Part shown: positions 19,231-31,555 of the stretch, piece after piece | How the letters are laid out: each line of letters opens with the position of its first letter | Position numbering within the stretch: the first letter of the stretch is position 1 | DNA from: Isoetes taiwanensis | Lineage: Eukaryota > Streptophyta > Lycopodiopsida > Isoetales > Isoetaceae | Reading direction: 5' to 3' | NCBI GenBank assembly: GCA_021234155.1 | Contig: JAJEKV010000040.1 | Span: 1,012,100 to 1,076,099, forward strand | Length of the DNA: 64,000 bases | The notes under the pieces: generated by a model | The model's input: the letters and a program-made list of their open reading frames with translations, nothing else | Told to the model about the DNA's origin: nothing | The model's database searches: none | Translations under genes and position numbers: made by a program

Positions 19231-22200
19231 TTTCTCTGGTTTTATCTGCTCGGTGGATGCCTCTAAATTTCTTTCACTGGGATTCGGTTGTTTGGATGCC
19301 TCTGGATCTCTTTCTTTCTCTGATATGTTGGATTGCTGGCTGCATATGGATCTCCTTTTCTGGCTTTCGGGATGCATCTGGATCTTTTTCACTTGTTTGC
19401 TTAGATGCATATGGATCCCGGTTATTTCTTTGTGGCGGTTTGTGATGGCTTTACCTTTCTCTCCCTGCCCTCTTCCTTTTGTATCTTCCTTTGCCTGAGG
19501 TACCGCCCTTCTGGATGTAGCCCCTCTGGTTTCTTTTCACTTTTTGGTTCGGGCTTCTTACTTTTCTGTTCTTCGACGTTGTCCTCTGCGGGATGCGCAA
19601 AGGGCTAAGCTTCTGCTTTCTTTGCATGGTTTTCGGGAAGGTTTTCTTCAGTCTTAGCTTAAAGTCGTCTGCTTCCTGGGATCCGATCCCCTGTCTAGTT
19701 TAAGGTTTTCCGGATTTGTTTGCTTCCATGCCTTGCTTTCTGCCTCCATAGCCAGGTCCCTGTTTGTTTTTTCAGTTGTCCACGTCTACTCGCATCCACT
19801 CCATCCAGATCCGATCTCATTGATCCAGCCCTGTTTCGATCATCATCCCTGGCAGATTCTTCCCTGGCGGGGGCCTGCAACCGCCTCTGCCTCGGCCTCT
19901 GACTGCAAAAAGGTTTTCTCTTCCCTCTCTGTAGCTCCGTTGACCCCTTTCTCTGCAAACCTAATTGATCAGATTCAACTGGAATCAGGGACCGGAAATT
20001 ATTTTTCTTCCACTTGCCTTGATCCTTGCCTTCAATCCGCCCTTTATAACATCGATCCTTCCGCCCAATCCTTCCTCCTTGCTTCGTTTCCTTGGATCCC
20101 CTTTCCGCTCTGTTTTTGGTTCTAAATCTGTCCGATTCTCTGTTTCTATCCATCGATTCATCCTCCCCAATCTTTTTCCTTGCTCTTCAATCCGTTTCTA
20201 TGCTTCCACCTCCCCCGATTCCTCTCCCCTTCCCGATCCCATTTGAATACTAGTTGCTTGAGGGTGGGATACCGGGGAGTGCCCCTCTTTTAAGTTTCTG
20301 CTGTTTTTTATAGTCTGTGCCCCTCATAAGTTTTTGTGTTGTTTTTTATAATTTTCCATGGTTCGTGGCCTCTATGGTCTTGTCCTTTTATCGGATTTGC
20401 TCCCTTATTTTTTATTGTTTTTATTAGGCTGCTTGCCCCATAGCCTCCTTGCTTAAAACATGGTTTTGCTTATCCCAGAGTATTCAGTATTCGAGTGGTT
20501 TCTCATAGTGGTTTCATTCCTCTATGGAATTTGCATTGCTCCTTTATAAGATCTAGTTTCGTTACTCCGTTGTTCGGCATGTTCAAGCGTTGTGTTTTGC
20601 AACGTAACGGGTTTTTATTTTTAAGTGAATTTGTTTCTTGAAGTTGGGTAGGATAGAGTTCCTGTTTGCTCTGTTGTTTTCCACGTTTTGGTGTTTTGTT
20701 CCTATGGTTGCCCTTCTCTCGTTCTAATTTCTATGGTTTCTTCATTTTTCCTTTTTATCTTTCTCCTGCTTGTCTTCAATTTTCCTTTTTATCTTTCTCA
20801 TGTTTGTCCCCCTTTCATGTGATAGGTGTTTCTATTTCCTATGGTTTCCCATCTCCCCCTTTTTTCTGTGCTTTCCTCATTCTTCTTTTTTCTACGGTTT
20901 GCCCATGTATGGTTTGTCTAGCATTCGAAGGGACATGGTCATAGTTTGTAGCATCGCTAATAAGGTATTTTGCCCTATTCTGCATAAGCCAGTTTTAATC
21001 TGGTATACATGAGTTTTATTTGTTTAAGATTCATAATAATAATATATATAGGCATAAGATTTTGTATTTTCGTTCTTTTTGCTTGCCCGATAGTTACACA
21101 GTCTCCTGTCGGTTTATGCCTTTCCCATAGTTTTACGTTTTTCTGTCGTGGGTCATCTCTTTTTTAAGTTACTATGCTTCTTAGACTTGGTTCATTCTTC
21201 TCGTTTCTTCGGTTATAGATCGTTTGATATCAATTTTCTGTCTTTTTTCCTTTATGTTGTTTACTTTCTAGGACTCCCAGTGGCTTGGGACTTTTGTTAA
21301 GCTATACTTCTAGTAGAATAGAGTATGGTTTGGATGGAAATTTTTCAATTAGAGAAATTTCACGATCATCCTTCACTCTGAGTTTTCTCTCTAAACTTTT
21401 TCATTTTGTAGGGTGATCTAAGCAGCTTAGGGGTATCACCTACATATCGTAACTCCATTGGTTCTATGTTGTACATTTATTTTCCACCTAGCTTGGCAGG
21501 TGACCTTTAGGCCGGAGCTAGGGACGTTAAGTCGGGGGTTCGCTCGAGTTACTTTCCGCAGGGGACATATGGCTTGAGTGCTTTGGGGTTCAAGTTCGGG
21601 TTCGTGTTCGGGGAAGCGAGACTCTACACTGCTACAACTTCAATTCTTCGCTGGTGCACCCGTATTTTCATTTTGAATTATTAAGTTCTTTCTTTTTCCT
21701 TTAGGATGGCCCTTCCATATCTATATTTGTAGATTCATTTGCCCTTTCTAAGTGGTCCATTTTTGTCCTTCTTCAATGCAGTCGTGATTGTCTTTTCCTT
21801 CTCCAAAGTTCATTTTTCTCTTATTCATTTGAGCCCGCATGTCTTTGTTACATGCATGTTGGTTGTAATGTTTTGTCTGTCCAATAAGCATCATTGTTTA
21901 GGGTCGCATACATATATTTCATAGCCATAAGTTCGTTTTTCCCTATCTTCTTTCTCTATGTCATTTCTTCCCTACGTTCATTCTCTCCTATTCACCAAAT
22001 TTCCTATTTGATGCGTGCATTCATATCCATTTTTTTTTTTTAGGTCATTTTTCGTTTTTCCAAGTTCAATGGTATTTTTCGATTTGGCATACATAGGTTC
22101 ATTTTTCATAGTTCATTTTTCTTATTATTTTTTATGATTTCAGTTTACCAGGTGATCATCAGGTTTTGATATGGATCCATGTATATTTTTCAGGTCCATA

Positions 22201-25068
22201 GGTTCATTTTCCCCTATCTTTTTGGGTCTCTATTTACGTTTTACTGCTTCTAACTCACATTATTTATCTAGGGTGATACCATGCCTTGCTTAGGTGGTCT
22301 TCCAACATCTATCATATAGTTCCCTTAGGTCTTTAATTAGATTCTGATTTTCAAACCTTGTCAATTTTGTGGAGGCATTTAATATTGACATTTGGCACGT
22401 AGATTAATCTGATGGCCTGCATCGTCCTATAGGAAATCGTTTCTTCAGATTTTGCATATTGTTATAGAGATTGTGCATTTAGTTGAGTACCTTGATCGAC
22501 AAAGTGCTAGAAGAGGGCTTAGGTGCTCTATATAGTTTCATCTTTATAACAGTTTTTTGATCTATAACATTCTTCATGGTATGTTTGATGCATATTTGGT
22601 CATATGCATTTGCTCTAGTTGCTTCACTCAACGTAATTTACATCCCATTGCTACGTTTAGTCCCTTGGTGGTAGTTGTTCTTTTGCTCTATGTTGCTCCG
22701 TTTTGTTTCTTGTTGCCACCATTTAGTTACTTTGTTTTCTATGAATTCCGTTTCTTTTTCAGTTCGTCTGATTGTGTTGCCAAGTACTTTGTGCCTTTAT
22801 TTTCGTTACTCTTTTTCGTCGGTATTTTACAACTAATTTCATTACTCTCAGTTTTTCTATTTCTTTCAACCGATTTATTTCTAGCTCTCCCATGTCTAGC
22901 ATCAGTTTAGTTATGTTGTTGCCTTTGTCTCGAGTGGTCCTCTTGCTTTACTCTGCTTACTCTCATTTGTTCCTTCTACACCTTTCGGTCTTTGTCTCTC
23001 TTTTGCATTTGATGCTATGTTCAGCATGGAGGCTATGTTGGGGTTCTCTTGATGCTTGTCTAGCACATCAGGTCCAACATGATTATTATGTCTCATATTA
23101 CTCATTCTGCGTACTTTTCGAAGTTCTTCCATCTGCTTCATGCTTTTCTTTCCTTTTCTATTTCTTCATTCCTTTTGTCTTGCTTCACTGGTCCCATCAC
23201 TAGTTTTGCGGTGTGCCATCAATCGTCTGTGCTTAACGGATTTTGCCTTTCCACCCCATAACAGATTGTTTGCGCTGGCGTATTTCACATTGCCACTTGG
23301 ACTCTTCTCGTTTTTTCCGTCAGGATTGGTAGATTTTGTAATTTAGGTACAATTTGTATGGTGCTTGAACATGTCGTTTTGTCTTGTCGAGGATAGTATT
23401 ATTGGGCAACAGTATATTGGTTCCATTTTAGGAGGTGATTCCCCTTTATGTGGCTCATTTGTTATCGCCTATATTTGGTCCCATTCTTTATAGTTATATA
23501 TTCGTTCTATTTTACATGGATCACTTGTGGTGCCTGCTTCATATGGTTCATATGATCTGGTGCATGTTTTACTATTTGATGCATAGCTGATAGAATGCAT
23601 GGGGTCATGTTTTATCTTGCAGAGCACTTTTCCTTTGTTTTGCATCAGTTTGTCAGATTCCTCGATGTCACATACCATTTATGGTTTCTTCAAATTGCGT
23701 TTGATATAGTCTTGAACTTTGGGGTTCATTAATTGCTATTTGTTCTTACTTTGTTTCTATTCACTGTTTTATGTTGTGTCTATTTTTCTTCTATGATTTC
23801 CTCTATTCCATCTTTTACTTCGGTGTTCTAGTTGTTTGCATCATTTGCTGCTATCGTTATTTCTTTATTCTGGCATTCTTTACGCCCTATTTGTTGTATT
23901 TTATCCATTTGCTCGTTTAACCTATGCCATTTTTTCATTTCCTTCGTTGGTTTCCCTTTCATCGGCTTTATTTTGGCTCCTTTGCCTCCATGGCTCTTTT
24001 CTCTCCATTCCTCTCGCTTCTGCTTTCCATTCATACACGCTTGTGCTCCTCCATTTTCCTGCTTGGCTCCTTTTCTAGTTTTGTTTTTCTTAACATTTTC
24101 ATCTAGTCTTCTTGCAGTCCTTATGCTACTCCTTTGCTCGAAGTGACCTGTTTTTTCCATTGTCCCTTTATTCTTGATACACTCTGCATTGTTGTTTTTT
24201 GAGCTCTCTATCTGGTTGCACCTGCGTCTTCTTATTCTCTCTCCCCTCTGTTGTTTTTGAGGTATTCATTGTTGTGCATATTATGTGGTGGTTCCAGATT
24301 TAGTACTTTAATTTAGATTTATAGGTTGTCATATGGATTCCTTTATATATTGCAGTGTGTAGTTAGTTGTTCCCTTTACTCCTTGTCATCATCCGATTCC
24401 TTACGTTCATTGGTACCTTTTAGTCCACTGTTCTCGTTAGCCTATCTAAGACCGCATGTTTTCTTCAGTTCACACCTATTACTTTGTTTATCACAATTCT
24501 TCAATTATTCGTGGTTTTTATGTGTTGCAGTCATCTCAGCCCTTGCATTCTACGTGTTACTTTGGCCCTTCTAGTCTCGTCTAGCTCATTTCTTGATGGC
24601 TAGGATTTTTCTTACCTTTGTATGCATGATGCCATTTCAGTTCTCTTTGGCTTGGTTCTCCTCGTGCTCTTGCCTCTTCATTTGGCTCCTATTTGCATGC
24701 TCTCCTTGACTTCTATCACCGCATTTTCTTGCTTTTCTCCTAGTTATCCCTTTGACTTCACTTACCTCATGATCCTTGGTTTACTTGTTATGTATTGGAT
24801 TTCCTTTCGCGTTGCTCCGTCCTTGGTCACCCCCTTCTTTAGTTTGCTTTATCTTTCGTCCCAGTTTTTCTTTATTGGTCTCTTAACTTTAGTGGCTTTG
24901 GTTCTCCTACAACACTTTTAAGTCTATGCCGCCCTCAAGACTCTTTTTCATACAAAGAAGGCTTTGAAAAACATCCCGGGCTATTTCACCCGCTTTTGCT
25001 CCTTTAGCTCCATCCTTTTCATTATGTCGCCCACTTTGATGTTGAGGTAGGTTCCTCTTCTATCGGCC

Positions 25069-26215
25069 ACTTGATTGTATTCAAAACCCATCCTAGGAAT
25101 GCCACGCGGTTCTGTTGCGTAAAAGCAATAGAACCGATTATTCCTTGATAGGGATCGCCATCACCATGCCCTCCTATTTATACCCATTTTTCCTCCTTCT
25201 TCCTATCTGCGTTCTCTTGAGCTTTCCTATTGTTCATGCTTTGGCTCTATTCAACTTCCCGCCTCCCCTCGCTTGTTTCTTAGTGATGGGCTTGGATGGT
25301 CCTATTGCTTTATACTCGAATAGTTGGATTTTACTTATCTTTGTTTACTCACTAATGCGGTCTTGGAACCTACATATTTGATTATTCATTTCTTTTCCAG
25401 CATGGCATTGTCCCATCTGAGACAATAGTTATTCGTGTTTTCTTTGGTTTTCATCTAGCTTCCCTCATCTCCTTCTTTGGTTCATCATCTTTAGTTTCTA
25501 TCTATTTTTTATACTTCTCGGGTCGCTCTGCAGCCACTGACACCCCCCATTTTTTCTTTTCGATGTTCTTTGCAAGTGCATATCTTCTTATATTTTTATT
25601 TCTCTCGGCGTGGCACTGTAGCCTCCGAGGCATTCGTCTTTTTTCATTTTCTCTCGGCGTGGCACTGTAGCCTCCGAGGCAGCACCAATCGGATGTTTTT
25701 TCCGGCGATGGTCATTCCGCAGACGGTTCTCGATTGGTCGGCTATTGTTTCTTCCTCGGCGTGGCTCTGGAGCCTCCGAGTGCTATTATATTCTTTCTAT
25801 ATGATTACAGTTTCGCATATGCCCAGGCTTAAACCTCCTAACTTTTTTAACGGGTCCTTGTTATTTTTAGACTTTCTATTGCAGGTTCTTTTTTTTGCAG
25901 TTCTCTCAGTGGGCAGCGCCATCATGTTTGCATCAACTCATTTTTTGCTTGTACGCGAGTGGCACTCGGCGAGAGCGTTGGCTCATTAGGGTTTTCCTCG
26001 AGAACCCGAAAGGGCGGGGTTTTTCATCTCGATGAGGAGCGGTCGCAAGTTTTCTCACGTTTGTATATTTACCAAGTGGTGGAACAATCATCTTTTATCT
26101 GATTTTCTACCCCCTAGTAGGGGTACAATATGTACTCAAAGATTTTACAAAGCTCAATGAGAACACCACTTCACTTTGGCCACTTGATTGTATCTCAGGA
26201 CCCATCCTAGGAATG
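25069..26215 (+). repeat. Block of about 1.1 kb bracketed by 36-bp direct repeats at the right end of the insertion
   Basis: CCACTTGATTGTAT...ACCCATCCTAGGAATGC occurs at 25069-25101 and again at 26180-26215. The block may be the right LTR of the insertion or a later duplication; a matching left block is not preserved. Confidence 0.6.
25600..25775 (+). repeat. Three CTCGGCGTGGC-type repeats with hairpin potential
   Basis: CTCGGCGTGGCACTGTAGCC plus TCCGAG occurs at about 25605 and 25651, and as CTCGGCGTGGCTCTGGAGCC at about 25756. CTCGG and CCGAG at the ends of each unit can pair, so each could form a small stem. Confidence 0.75.
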
Positions 26216-26357
26216 CTATTGCTAATGTCAATGCATATAGTGCATAATATAAAGATGATTGGAGTCTTGATTGTCGTTGTGAGTCTATATTGAACATTGA
26301 GATAAAAGATGTGTCTAGTTAATAAGTGTAGCTGAGATACTTTGTTATTCCCTAACA
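26213..26357 (+). repeat. 3' LTR of copia B, right part
   Basis: It matches 13097-13243 of the 5' LTR (ATAATATAAAGATGATTGGA, GTAGCTGAGATACTTT) and ends CCCTAACA. It resumes the LTR interrupted at 18350. Confidence 0.9.
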
Positions 26358-27534
26358 GAGACTACTCCGGGTTGCATCTTCCCGGTCCGTCGAGGCAGGA
26401 AGGGTTCCATCTCCCCCTCCCGGGGTCTAGAGGTTCCACGGGCATCTAGAGAATCGTGGCGATACACAATTCTTCCCCGACTTAACCCCCCCAAAAAAGA
26501 GCCCGGCCATCACCTGCAGCTCTTGAGAGGCAGGGCGGCACCATTGCTCCAGGAGGTGTTGGGCCCATGCCCGACACACTCGAAGTGATCGGACATAAGC
26601 CTAGCCTGCTATGGGGTCCTCAGTAGCCGCGCTCAGCAGCGCCCCTCCTTCCGTCGCGCCTCTAGCCACGTTATGTAGTGTTGAGTCATACCATAGCTCC
26701 TATAGCCCGGTGAGTTCCTATGGACAGGCTCCATAATAATAGGAACTAAAGGGTCTAAGGAGCATCACTAAGTAATGGCTACTAGGTCTCTACCCCCCTT
26801 CCCAATACAAGAGGAGCAAACATGATCAACCAACATCACATATCCACATAACATGATAATCATGAGAATAACATCTAAACCTAATAATACATATCTAACT
26901 TACAGTTAGGGTTCATTGATTAGGGTTCAAGATGTAGACTAAGGGTTCTAGGAAGGCCTTACTAGAGACACGAAATGCTAACTCATCTGGAGTCCTAACT
27001 TCCAGATGATCTACAAAGAACTCCAATCCAAATACCTGCTCCCGAGGAACTCCCTCCTAATCCCGACGTCTTCATAATCTTCGAGGTGGTCGAAGTAGTG
27101 CTCGCCCCAAGATCGTGCACACACTCTGGGGGCTGCTGTGCTTTCTTCATAATGATATCCCTTGTGCCAGATGACGACTATGAGGTAGCTAAGAGCAAAG
27201 GGCATCAGATAAAGGTGCATGGCAGTGTTTTCTTTTGGATGAACCCAACTTGAAAAATGTCTTCTACAAAGCAGATGATGAGGATGAAGCAAATGAAAGC
27301 GAGGAATTTGATGTTCCTAACCTCTACCGGAAAGACATCACCCTGGAATTGTTGACAAAAGAAAAGGGGCCCTTGAATAAACATGGGTTTGCAATCAATC
27401 TGGCAAGCTATCTTGTTGAGGCATTTGCACCACTTGATACCACTTGCTGTGAATTACATATTGGAGGGTTGCATATCATAAGCCAGTCAGTCTCCGTGGA
27501 CGCTACCTAGCGCTCGATCTGTCACGTTCTGCTT
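26358..27534. other. Flank right of copia B, probable continuation of gypsy-like LTR plus unassigned DNA
   Basis: A GC-rich stretch (26358-26660, for example GGGTTCCATCTCCCCCTCCC) gives way to AT-richer sequence. From its position it should continue the sequence interrupted at 12614. No protein family was recognised. Confidence 0.35.
27235..27510 (+). CDS. Unrecognised ORF of about 90 codons, possible exon
   Basis: The translation starts acidic (KADDEDEANESEEFDV) and continues with a more ordinary globular-looking part (LNKHGFAINLASYLVEAF). No start codon context, splice site or domain clearly supports it, and I do not recognise a family. It may be a leftover exon of a gene cut by the LINE that starts just downstream. 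Confidence is low. Confidence 0.15.
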   Translation: MDEPNLKNVFYKADDEDEANESEEFDVPNLYRKDITLELLTKEKGPLNKHGFAINLASYLVEAFAPLDTTCCELHIGGLHIISQSVSVDAT

Positions 27535-27581
27535 TTTGCACTGGAAACAAGGAGACGTAAGCAGCAAAGGGACAAAGATTC

Positions 27582-28231
27582 AATGGCAGGAGGAGGACGT
27601 CGAAGTGAAACAGGGGACCCGGATTTTGTCTTATCCAAAACGGCTTGGGAAGAGCTTATCACGATGGTCCGAGGGGTATAGGTCGGTTACAGTGTGAACT
27701 AACTCGTTAGATAGAGTTGCTTTCAGCTCCAAAGCAATGTAGAGGCATTAATGTGGCGGGTTGATTTAATTGGAGAAGAAAGAAACGGTAGTCATAGGAA
27801 CTGATACAAATTTAAAGGATGAAGTGCATAATTTTGGAAGAAGAAAGAGAGAAAAAAAAGCCTCCCCGGTTAGATTGATTGGCATTCCGGAGGAAGACAA
27901 AGAAGATGTTAAGATAGTCACAAATAGGTTCTGTGATGAGCAGCTCCGGATTGATAAGTCATGTGTGCTTGATGCATGGAGAACGGGGAAAAAAGTAGAG
28001 GGCAAGCATAGACACATCTTAGTAAAATGTAGAGATGAATCAGCAAGAGTAGAAATGTTAAAAGCAGGGCCAAATTTGAAGGGATCGATTTTTCGGGTAT
28101 GTGAGGATTTAACTTGGCTTCAACTTGCAAACCGTCCTCCAGCATTGAGACAAGTTAAAGAAGCTAGAGAAGAAGGAAAATGGGTTGTTTACAGGAATGG
28201 GCAGGTTATCATAAGAGATCGGAAAGAATAG
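27582..28231 (+). pseudogene. LINE 1 ORF1 (RNA-binding, L1 ORF1p-like)
   Basis: The frame at 27582 begins MAGGGRRSETGDPDF and stops at about 27679; after a frame change the 27770-28231 block continues. That block has SPVRLIGIPEEDKEDVKIVT and HRHILVKCRDESARVEML, which resemble the RRM-like and C-terminal nucleic-acid-binding parts of L1 ORF1 proteins (transposase_22 type). It ends GKWVVYRNGQVIIRDRKE. The protein would coat LINE RNA. The ending is almost identical in LINE 2, and VRLIG recurs in LINE 3. Confidence 0.65.
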
Positions 28232-28277
28232 GAATTCTTAGGCAGGCAATCAGAGCCGCAATCAGAGCCTGCCGCAA

Positions 28278-31180
28278 TCAGTTTTGATGTTTAAATGCTA
28301 GAGGTCCAAAGGGCTTGAACTCTTGTCTTAGTATGTTAAGTGAGAAGCAGCTAGATGTTTTCTTTATTGTAGAAACATGGGAACATGAAACACACAGGGT
28401 ACCAATAATCAAAAATTATAAAACTTTTTCTGTCTGGAATAGGAAGCCAAACCGGGGAAGACCTTATGGAGGCATAGCTTGTTATGTGCATGACAGTTTG
28501 CTCAAGTTTGTTTGTTTAGAACACGAAGATGTAGAAGATAAGAATTTTGTAGCAATTCGTATACGCTCTTCCATTATAGCAGCAGGTGATAAAGATCTGA
28601 TAATAGTAGGCTGTTATATTTCATCGATAGATCAACAACAACAACCGCGTTAAATATTCGGACTTGGTTCATTTGTATCACGATGGAAAAAATGATTCAC
28701 ATGTCTTGCTTGTTGGTGATTTTAATTGTTGGACAAGCGGTTTGCAAGTTTAATCAAATATATTTGAATGGCTCACCTGACAATTTGGAAGTAGTACCGT
28801 CAATAGATCAATTTCTTAGAAAAAGTGAACATGGTGAAGTTAATGAAGCAGGCCGACACTTATTACATTTTTGTGAATCGCTGGACTTGATAATATTCAA
28901 TGGGATTTGCCCTTGGAATACGTCAGGCTTTACCTATCGAGGTGAGAATGCAGGTCAGTTTACATATTCAGTAGTAGATTATTTGATTGGTAATGCTGTA
29001 TGCTTTGGACAGCTCCATAAATTTGAGATAGATGCCTTCCGGCCTGAGACTGATCATGCTTGCATTCAATTTCAATTGGGTATAAGACCCAAAGCTGCTG
29101 CAAGAAAGTGCCTTCCACGGTTCAAATATAGAGCCGATAAGAGCGAAAAATTTCAAAGAGAGATTGAGGCAGGTATCCATTCTGTTGTCTCTTTTGCTAA
29201 TATACATACTAAGGCTGCTGCGTTAAATAACTTGTTAGTAACAAGTGTGACTAAGATATATGGGAAATCTGTAAGTGGACATGGCAAGCAACCTAGGAAT
29301 GCATGGTTTGACCAAGAATTAAAAGAAGCAAGAAAACATGCAAATACTGTAGAAGGATTAAAGAAATATCGCAAAATGGTTCGCGATAAAAAGAGGCGGT
29401 GGGAACATGCACAACAGTATAAGATGTTGGCAGAGATGGATACAAAGAGTTTTTGGAAGAAGTTGTCACCCATAGTACATCAGATTTCTCTCACAGATCT
29501 TGATATATGGCATACATATGCGCTTCACCTATACTTTAAGGGAATGGATAAGTTGAACTTACCGGAATGCACATTCACACATTTTTGTGTAGATCCTAGT
29601 GATGTTGAAGAAGGAATTAGATTGTTATCAAGAGGTAAAGCATGTGATATCACAGGCTTGACAGCAGAGCACTTGAAGGCAGGAGGCCCAATTTTAGCAG
29701 AAGTAATAGCATTGCTCTTTAACCAAGCAATTTTGGAAGGTTTCCCAACCGAATGGACCATGAGTATCATTCAGCCTATTTATAAAAAAGGAGACACAGA
29801 TGACCCCGGAAACTATCGCACCATTATGATTAGTCCAATTCTAGCTAAGCTGTTTGGTAAAGTCTTTGACATTAAGCTGACAAAATGGGCAGATGAAAAT
29901 AACATTAGAGCAAGAGGGCAAGCAGGTTTTCGCGCAGGGCGTGGAACTCTTGATCATTTGATTACGCTGCGAACGATAGTAGAGGAAGCGAAGTCTAAGA
30001 ATAAAGCCTTGATTTGCTGTTTTATTAATTTTGCAAAGGCTTTCGATACGGTTCCGCGGCAAAAACTAATTGATAGATTAACACAGCTGGGGGTACCAAA
30101 AGAATGGATTGTTGCAGTGGGGAGGCTTTACCAAAATGTTCAAGGGAGGGTGGTCACTCCAGCGGGTATGACAGATGTAGTACTAAGTGATGTAGGGGTG
30201 AGGCAAGGCTGCCCAATGTCACCTACTCTATTTGGTTTGTATGTGGATCAGCTTGAAAGCTTTCTCCAAGCAAAAGGTTGTAACTTTCCACGCTTGTATG
30301 AGGAGCTAGTAGTGCTATTGCTTTTTGCCGATGATTTGTTGCTATCAGCATACACTCAGAAAGATATGCAGGTTCAGTTGGAGGCGCTTGTAGACTTTTG
30401 TAACAGGTTTGACCTTACTGTAAACTTAGAAAAGACTAAAATTGTATGTTTTGGAAAAAATATTGCGGCTCATGTTATGTACCAATCTGAAAGAATAGAA
30501 CAGGTTAATTCCTATAAATACCTTGGACATGAGGTCTATACTGGTAGGAGAAGTTGGACCCAAGGTGTGGATAGCAGAATTTCAGCAAAGATTGAAAGCA
30601 TTTTATGTGATGCTTAATCAAAGGCGAGCAAGCAAATGTGCGTTCCTGGCCAATATGGAAACGGTTGTTTGACACATTAGTAATGCCAGTTGCATTATAT
30701 GCTTGTGAATTATGGGGGCCCTCCTTATCAAAAGGGAAGTGGAACACATTGGAACAAATACAGAAAACACTGTTACATATTGTTTTTAAAGTGAAGAGGT
30801 CAGTGCCTTATGAGATTTTGCTATTGGAAAGTGGATCATACCCTTTGGAGATTCAAGCAGCGTGGCAAACTGCTCGATACTTGAATAAAAGAATTGAGGG
30901 ATCATCATTGGCATGTGCGGCAATTAAGGCCTCCATGGCGTTGGGGATGCGAGGAAAAACAAGCTGGCATAAAGAGGTAATGCGGTGGCTGAACCGATTG
31001 CATCTTTCTATGGCTGATTTTGATGACAAATTCAAAGAGAGAGCATTTGAGCGGTATATTAAGTGTTGCGATAAGAAGAAGGTCGAATATTATTTGGCAG
31101 ACTTTAACCTAGAAGCAAAGCATGGCATCCAGTTATATCTTAGCCATAAAGACATGTACCGAATGATAATGAAGTTGTAG
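28278..31180 (+). pseudogene. LINE 1 ORF2: endonuclease-reverse transcriptase
   Basis: Endonuclease part: FIVETWEHETHR (catalytic Glu), NRGRPYGGIACYVHDS, then after a frameshift LLVGDFNCWTSG, YSVVDYLIGN and ETDHACIQF. Reverse transcriptase part in the 28683-30617 frame: SIIQPIYKKGDTDDPGNYRT, FGKVFDIKLTKW, FINFAKAFDTVPRQKL, VRQGCPMSPTLFGLY and the catalytic FADD at 30324-30335. A frameshift near 30615 leads to 30638-31180 (LYACELWGPSLSKGKWNTLE, VPYEILLLESGSYPLEIQ), the post-RT region. A Cys-rich remnant near 31255 (ERKCKCGLDIE) is the usual terminal zinc motif. The enzyme nicked target DNA and copied LINE RNA there. At least three frame breaks are present. Confidence 0.9.
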
Positions 31181-31555
31181 CTCGAATGCGCATGAGTTCA
31201 CATCATCTCATGATTGAAACAGGGAGATGGATTGGCCTTCCTAGGGAAGAGAGGAAATGCAAGTGTGGATTGGACATAGAAACGTATACATGTTATATTT
31301 CATTGCCCTCGGTTTGGATCACTTGAGAAAAATACTCCCAAGTAGATTGGGATCATGAGAACTTGGTAACTCTTTTCCAGAAATACTCTACAATATGTCT
31401 AGTAGCAAAATTCCTTAGAGAGCTTCTTGCGAGCACCGACAGTAGTGAAGAAAATACTCCTTTTACTGGAGAATAGATGTAAAACTGTAGTTGTCCCATG
31501 GCCTACGGGTCTTTGTTGGACGTTAATAACTCTTATTATTATTATTATTATATTG

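Larger units (their letters stand above)
18351..26212 (+). mobile_element. 7.86-kb non-coding, T-rich insertion splitting the copia B 3' LTR
   Basis: Its boundaries are defined by the 5' LTR, which is continuous where the 3' LTR breaks (after GACAATGGTTT and before AATGCTATTGCTAATG). About 5 bp (ATATT) of target appear lost and no target duplication is visible. No domain-bearing protein is present on either strand; the many plus-strand ORFs of about 60-150 codons are Phe/Leu/Ser/Cys-rich because the strand is T-rich. Sampled lines between 20260 and 25000 have T near one half and A often below 12 percent. Direct repeats near both ends (18378-18503 with 25124-25275) and a second pair (25069-25101 with 26180-26215) suggest a large non-autonomous LTR-type element of LARD style, but LTRs cannot be delimited. 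What it encodes or does is unknown. Confidence 0.75.
12615..26357 (+). mobile_element. Ty1/copia LTR retrotransposon B, with a 7.86-kb insertion in its 3' LTR
   Basis: The layout is 5' LTR 12615-13243, primer site 13244-13257, internal region to 17889, 3' LTR 17890-18350 continued at 26213-26357. Internal order is gag with two zinc knuckles, protease, integrase, RT, RNase H, as in copia. Every enzyme carries frameshifts or stops. The LTRs are similar over their full length, apart from the split, so ends and orientation are secure. No convincing 5-bp target duplication is visible (left flank ..CGAGATC, right flank GAGACTAC). Confidence 0.9.
27536..31552 (+). mobile_element. LINE copy 1 (two ORFs, TTA-repeat 3' end)
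   Basis: Non-LTR retrotransposon with ORF1 (27582-28231), ORF2 carrying an APE-type endonuclease and reverse transcriptase (about 28278-31180), a 3' tail with GCCTACGGG...TTGGACGTTAATAA, and a terminal (TTA)n run at 31533-31552. The same tail and the same ORF1 C-terminus occur in LINE copy 2, so they are one family. The 5' end is set only by the first ORF1 methionine context, and no target duplication was found. Several frameshifts make this copy inactive. Confidence 0.85.

Noticed and set aside
20260-25000. Dozens of plus-strand ORFs of 60-150 codons in the T-rich insertion
   Set aside because: Their translations are dominated by Phe, Leu, Ser and Cys as expected from T-rich DNA; no domain, no start context and no consistent frame.
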